Positions 6,243 through 9,649 of a DNA stretch of 9,649 bases are shown here, one piece after another (the stretch's first letter is position 1; each line of letters opens with the position of its first letter). The notes under the pieces were generated by a model. It was not told the origin of the DNA, did not search any database, and saw nothing but the letters and a program-made list of their open reading frames with translations. The DNA is from Clostridiales bacterium (GTDB lineage Bacteria > Bacillota > Clostridia > Tissierellales > Sedimentibacteraceae): NCBI GenBank assembly GCA_003457065.1, contig DMJQ01000071.1, forward strand, positions 11,133 to 20,781, written 5' to 3'. The position numbers and the translations under genes were made by a program.

Positions 6243-7324
6243 ATTTCACCATCTCTTTCCAACATTAAATCAAGTATGACCAGGGCCGCTGCACCATCGA
6301 TCACCGGAAGAACTCTCGGAACGATGCATGGGTCGTGGCGTCCCGCAATATTTAAAACCGTGGTTTCCATTTTGGATATGTCCACGGTGCTTTGAGGAGA
6401 GGAAATGGATGCAGTAGGCTTTATGGCCGTCCTGAATATTATAGGCATTCCGTTTGAGATGCCGCCCAATATTCCTCCGCTGTTATTGGTCTTTGTCATA
6501 ATTTTTTTGTTTGCCACATAGAATTCATCATTTGCTTCCTTGCCTGTCTGTACTGTTATTTTAAAACCTGCTCCGAATTCAATTCCCTTGACTGCAGGTA
6601 TCGAAAATATCATGTGAGATATTCTGCTTTCCACAGAATCGAAGAATGGCTGGCCGTATCCGGCGGGTACGTTGATTATGTATGTTTCAACTATTCCACC
6701 TAATGAATCGTTGCTGTTTCTGGCATTAACAATTTCGTCCTCCATCTGCTTTCTCTTTTTTTCGCATATAACAGGAAAAGTCATTTGTTTAAAAGTGTTA
6801 ATTTCAGTTTCGTCAACTTTGGGTGCTGTGTCATCCTCTATATTATAGATGCTTTTTATCCTGCTTCCTATGAATATTTTTTTTCTTTCTAACAGCTGCA
6901 TGGCAATAGAGCCTGCAAATAACAACGGAGCAGTAAGTCTGCCGGAAAAGTGCCCTCCGCCTCTGTAATCATTATATCCTCTATACTTTATATATCCGGT
7001 GTAGTCACTGTGTCCCGGACGGATTTTATTTTTTATTTCGCTGTAATCCTTTGAATTTTTGTCTTCATTAAATATTATGGCGCAAAGAGGCGCACCTGTT
7101 GTTTTGTTTTCAAAGAAACCGCTTAATATTTTGTAACGGTCACTTTCTTTTCGCGGAGTTGAAATGTCATTTTGTCCCGGAGCTCTTCTTTTCATCTGAA
7201 AGTCGATATAATCTAAGTCCAGTTCAATTCCGGGTGGAAGCCCGTCGACTACAACGCCTATTCCTTCCCCGTGAGATTCACCGAATATGCTTACTTTAAG
7301 TTTATTTCCGGTTATTGAGCTCAT
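6233..7324 (-). CDS. aroC: Chorismate synthase
   Basis: This enzyme converts 5-enolpyruvylshikimate-3-phosphate to chorismate by anti-1,4-elimination and needs reduced FMN. Seen: the family signature GESHGEGIGVVVDGLPPG (residues 15-32) with the catalytic-type His18, the segment RPGHSDYTG (102-110) with His105, RGGGHFSGRLTA (121-132), NNSGGILGGISNG and GRHDPCIVPR (328-337). In E. coli the third segment reads RGGGRSSARETA as I recall it; the His-Phe form here is what I associate with clostridial members. At 363 aa the length is normal. A GTG three codons upstream (7333) is also in frame, but it lies inside the Shine-Dalgarno GGGAGGTG, and starting at ATG 7324 gives the family-typical MSSITGNKL. 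The gene overlaps the end of aroA by 23 nt and the start of the mutase gene by 10 nt. Confidence 0.96.
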   Translation of the reverse strand: MSSITGNKLKVSIFGESHGEGIGVVVDGLPPGIELDLDYIDFQMKRRAPGQNDISTPRKESDRYKILSGFFENKTTGAPLCAIIFNEDKNSKDYSEIKNKIRPGHSDYTGYIKYRGYNDYRGGGHFSGRLTAPLLFAGSIAMQLLERKKIFIGSRIKSIYNIEDDTAPKVDETEINTFKQMTFPVICEKKRKQMEDEIVNARNSNDSLGGIVETYIINVPAGYGQPFFDSVESRISHMIFSIPAVKGIEFGAGFKITVQTGKEANDEFYVANKKIMTKTNNSGGILGGISNGMPIIFRTAIKPTASISSPQSTVDISKMETTVLNIAGRHDPCIVPRVLPVIDGAAALVILDLMLERDGEIWI

Positions 7325-8540
7325 ATATGACACCTCCCAGTGATTTGTAGTCTTCCCAAAAATGGGGATATGACTTGCTGACAGCCATATGGTTTTCCAA
7401 TATTATTTCATTTTTGCACTTTGTTGCGGCAACAGCAAGCGACATGGCTATGCGGTGATCGTTCCAGCTGTTCACTTTCGCATTGCCTTTCAGACTTTGT
7501 TTTCCCTTTATTATCAGTCCGTCTTCAGTTTCCCTTATTGAAGCTCCCAATTTTCCAAGTTCCGTAGAAATTGCTTTCAGCCTGTCGGATTCTTTGAGCC
7601 GGAGTCGCCCGGCATTTGTTATGACGGTGGTATGATTGTTTTTTAATGAAGCCATGACTGCTATTATGGGAACGAGGTCGGGAATCTGGGATGCGTCTAT
7701 TGCTGTTTCATCCTTCAGGCAGCCGTACTTATTAATTATATTTATTATTTCCTTATCTCCCTGCAGTGAATCGGCATTCAGACCTGGACATTCCACTTCA
7801 TTGCCAAGTTCGTTTGCCGCAAGAAAAAATGCTGCTTGGGAATAATCACGTTCAATTGTATAAGTGGTACTTTTATATTTCTGTCTTCCTTTTATGAGAA
7901 ATGTTTTTTCATTAGTTTCATATATATGAATTCCGTAATGCCTGATAACATCAATTGTCATCTGAACATATGATTTTGATTCAAAGCTGCCGTCTATGAC
8001 TATTTTTGAATCACCTTCAAGAAGAGGCAGTGAAAACAACAAACCTGATATAAACTGTGAGCTTATGCTTCCGGAAATCACATATGTGCCGGGTGAAAGA
8101 CTGCCTCTGAGTGTGAGACGCTCATTTTCAGCATTGTAATCAATCTGCTGTTTTGCGAATATATCATAATAGACATCAAGAGGCCTTTCAAATAATCTTT
8201 TGCTTCCTGTAAATATGCAGGAGTCTGTCAACACAAGGCTTAAAGGAATCAGAAACCTCAGTGTGGAACCTGATTCACCGCAGCTTATGACTGGATTTTT
8301 TTCAATGACATTGTTTCTTTTTATATAAGCACTGCTATTTTCTATATTTATTTCTGAGCCCAGTTTTTTCATTCCATCTGCGGTTGCCTTTATATCTTCT
8401 GAAAAAAGTAGGTTATTTATAATGCTCTGCTCGTCATTGCACAGGGAAGCGCAGATTATGGCTCTGTGGCTCAGACTTTTTGAGGGAGGAACGGCAATCC
8501 TTCCTTTCAGAACCGAAGGCATGATTTTTATGCTTTTCAT
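7302..8540 (-). CDS. aroA: 3-phosphoshikimate 1-carboxyvinyltransferase (EPSP synthase)
   Basis: This enzyme joins phosphoenolpyruvate to shikimate-3-phosphate to give EPSP, and is the target of glyphosate. Seen: PPSKSLSHR (residues 18-26; Lys21, Ser22 and Arg26 bind substrates), GESGSTLRF (88-96) in the PEP/glyphosate loop, RPL (119-121), SSQF (160-163, shikimate-3-phosphate binding), PDLVP with Asp288 (E. coli Asp313), the signature RLRLKESDR (312-320), NDHR (360-363) and KSYPHFWED with Lys389 (E. coli Lys411). At 412 aa it is slightly shorter than E. coli AroA (427). The loop differs from the E. coli form NAGTAMRP: Thr97 is Ser and Pro101 is Phe here. The ATG is preceded by AGGAGG (8550-8545), whose first base is also the last base of the aroB stop. 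It lies 9 nt after aroB and overlaps aroC by 23 nt. Confidence 0.96.
   Translation of the reverse strand: MKSIKIMPSVLKGRIAVPPSKSLSHRAIICASLCNDEQSIINNLLFSEDIKATADGMKKLGSEINIENSSAYIKRNNVIEKNPVISCGESGSTLRFLIPLSLVLTDSCIFTGSKRLFERPLDVYYDIFAKQQIDYNAENERLTLRGSLSPGTYVISGSISSQFISGLLFSLPLLEGDSKIVIDGSFESKSYVQMTIDVIRHYGIHIYETNEKTFLIKGRQKYKSTTYTIERDYSQAAFFLAANELGNEVECPGLNADSLQGDKEIINIINKYGCLKDETAIDASQIPDLVPIIAVMASLKNNHTTVITNAGRLRLKESDRLKAISTELGKLGASIRETEDGLIIKGKQSLKGNAKVNSWNDHRIAMSLAVAATKCKNEIILENHMAVSKSYPHFWEDYKSLGGVIYELNNRK
7331..7338 (-). promoter_or_regulatory. aroC: Ribosome binding site that fixes the aroC start
   Basis: On the - strand GGGAGGTG lies 6 nt before ATG 7324, inside the last codons of aroA. 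The GTG at 7333, the other in-frame start candidate, is part of this site, so initiation at 7324 is far more likely. Confidence 0.88.
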
Positions 8541-8549
8541 GATACCTCC

Positions 8550-9611
8550 TTATATTGCAATATATTTTTCTGCTTCATCAAGTGAAACTTTTTTTACAAA
8601 AGCATCTCCGATTTTTTTTAATAAAATCAAGTTGATTTCTCCGGACAGGTTCTTTTTATCAAGACGTATATAATTTTTTATATTATTCATGTTTAAATCA
8701 GGAAAATTATAGTCAATATTGAAATGGTCCAGCATATTTTTGATTTTTTCATATGTTCCCGCTTCTGTGATTCCGGATTTTTCGCTGTTTTTGGTTATAT
8801 AAAGCATTCCTGCCGACACCGCTTCTCCGTGAGTTATTTCAAAATTCATACTTTTTTCTATGGCGTGGCCTATGGTGTGCCCAAAGTTTAAAAGCATTCT
8901 CTGTCCCTTGTCTTTTTCGTCGGCTTCAACCAGCTCCTTTTTTATTTTACAGCATGTGCAGATAAGCTGATCTATATGCTCAAACATCGCTTCCTTTGTA
9001 TCAATGCTCATTAACATATCAAACAGTGCGGTGTCTTTGATGCATGCATATTTTATTACTTCTCCCAGACCGTCTCTTATATATTTTTCAGGCAGGGTGA
9101 GCAAAATATCGGGATCGGTGAGAACTCTTACCGGATGGTAGAAGCTGCCGGCTAAGTTTTTGCCTTCCTTTAAATTGACGGCAACTTTCCCTCCAATGCA
9201 CGAGTCAATTTGAGCAAGCAGGGATGTGGGTATTTGAATATAGTCAATTCCTCTTAAATATGTGGATGCCGCAAAACCCGCAAGATCGCCTACAACTCCA
9301 CCGCCGAACGCAATAATTAAATCGCTTCTTGTAATATTAGAGGCGGCAAGTTTTGAATAAACATGTTCCAATGTGCTTAACGACTTGCTGGTTTCACCGG
9401 GTTTTACCACAATAAAATTCGGGTCGAAATTTTCGCTTAACACTTCATTCAATGTGTTGCCGTACAGATCGTATAAGTTGCTGTCGGTTATTACCGCTAT
9501 TTTAGTATTTTCATAAACTTTTTTTATGTCTGTTCCTAAATTTTTCAGCAGGCCTTTTTCTATGATAATGTCGTAGCTTTTACCTGGTATATTGATTTCT
9601 AATTTTTTCAT
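8550..9611 (-). CDS. aroB: 3-dehydroquinate synthase
   Basis: This NAD- and metal-dependent enzyme cyclises DAHP to 3-dehydroquinate, the second step of the shikimate pathway. Seen: PGETSKS (residues 71-77), the NAD-binding GGGVVGD (103-109), YLRG, PTSLLAQIDSCIGGK (128-142), GKNLAGSFYHP (150-160), and the three metal ligands Glu184 (GLGEVIKY), His245 (NFGHTIGHAIE) and His261 (THGEAV). The family usually has PTTLLAQVDSSVGGK and GLAEVIKYG, so the substitutions here are mild. At 353 aa the length is typical. ATG 9611 is chosen over the adjacent GTG 9614: AGGAAGAG lies about 7 nt upstream and the ATG shares its A with the TGA of the preceding gene, a classic coupled start. The next gene, aroA, begins 9 nt after the stop. 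Confidence 0.96.
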   Translation of the reverse strand: MKKLEINIPGKSYDIIIEKGLLKNLGTDIKKVYENTKIAVITDSNLYDLYGNTLNEVLSENFDPNFIVVKPGETSKSLSTLEHVYSKLAASNITRSDLIIAFGGGVVGDLAGFAASTYLRGIDYIQIPTSLLAQIDSCIGGKVAVNLKEGKNLAGSFYHPVRVLTDPDILLTLPEKYIRDGLGEVIKYACIKDTALFDMLMSIDTKEAMFEHIDQLICTCCKIKKELVEADEKDKGQRMLLNFGHTIGHAIEKSMNFEITHGEAVSAGMLYITKNSEKSGITEAGTYEKIKNMLDHFNIDYNFPDLNMNNIKNYIRLDKKNLSGEINLILLKKIGDAFVKKVSLDEAEKYIAI

Positions 9612-9649
9612 CACATTTCTCTTCCTACGGCTTTTGCTATGAGCTTTAA
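9611..9649 (-). CDS. aroF: 3' end of a probable DAHP synthase (3-deoxy-7-phosphoheptulonate synthase), partial
   Basis: Only the last 12 codons and the TGA stop are in the window, reading LKLIAKAVGREM. The stop overlaps the aroB ATG by one base (TGATG). The ending resembles the C-terminus of AroF-type DAHP synthases as I remember them (for example IAEAVGRE), and this enzyme makes the substrate of AroB, so the position fits. With so few residues the call rests partly on context; a prephenate dehydrogenase is a less likely alternative. Confidence 0.5.
   Translation of the reverse strand, partial: LKLIAKAVGREM

Overview
The window looks like a chromosomal segment of an AT-rich anaerobic Firmicute of the class Clostridia. 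The evidence is a bacterial V-type ATPase operon closely resembling Enterococcus NtpB/NtpD, a canonical T-box riboswitch, strong TTGACA/TATAAT-type promoters, purine-rich Shine-Dalgarno sites and a clostridial-type tightly packed shikimate operon. I cannot assign a genus from the sequence alone.

Left part (1-2109, + strand): the end of a V-type ATPase operon. It holds subunit B, whose first ~18 codons lie outside the window, and subunit D, and closes with a near-ideal intrinsic terminator. Next (2162-3279, + strand) is a single gene with its own consensus promoter, an FMN-dependent nitronate monooxygenase-like enzyme with a cysteine-rich C-terminal tail.

Centre (3280-5402, + strand): a strong promoter drives a complete T-box leader. 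Its Stem I, specifier loop (CCC, proline), Stem III, 7-nt-bulge antiterminator and competing terminator can all be drawn from the sequence. The gene behind it is a sodium/proline symporter (PutP), so the predicted specifier and the transported substrate agree: uncharged tRNA-Pro should switch on proline uptake. About 250 nt separate the T-box terminator from the putP ribosome binding site. This spacer carries three diverged copies of a 19-nt motif, each at the tip of a hairpin with different arms, and is the least explained DNA in the window.

Right part (5470-9649, - strand): a compact aromatic amino acid operon running leftwards, in transcription order (3' end of a probable DAHP synthase)-aroB-aroA-aroC-chorismate mutase-aroK. 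Neighbouring genes overlap or are at most 9 nt apart. Together they cover the first step (probable), dehydroquinate synthase, shikimate kinase, EPSP synthase, chorismate synthase and the branch to prephenate; aroD and aroE are not in the window. The operon converges on putP, and the two share one long hairpin that includes the last codons of aroK.

Most of the window is ordinary housekeeping DNA. The points worth checking are the proline T-box in front of a transporter, the hairpin-repeat array behind it, the cysteine cluster of the flavoenzyme and the coding/terminator overlap at the aroK end.
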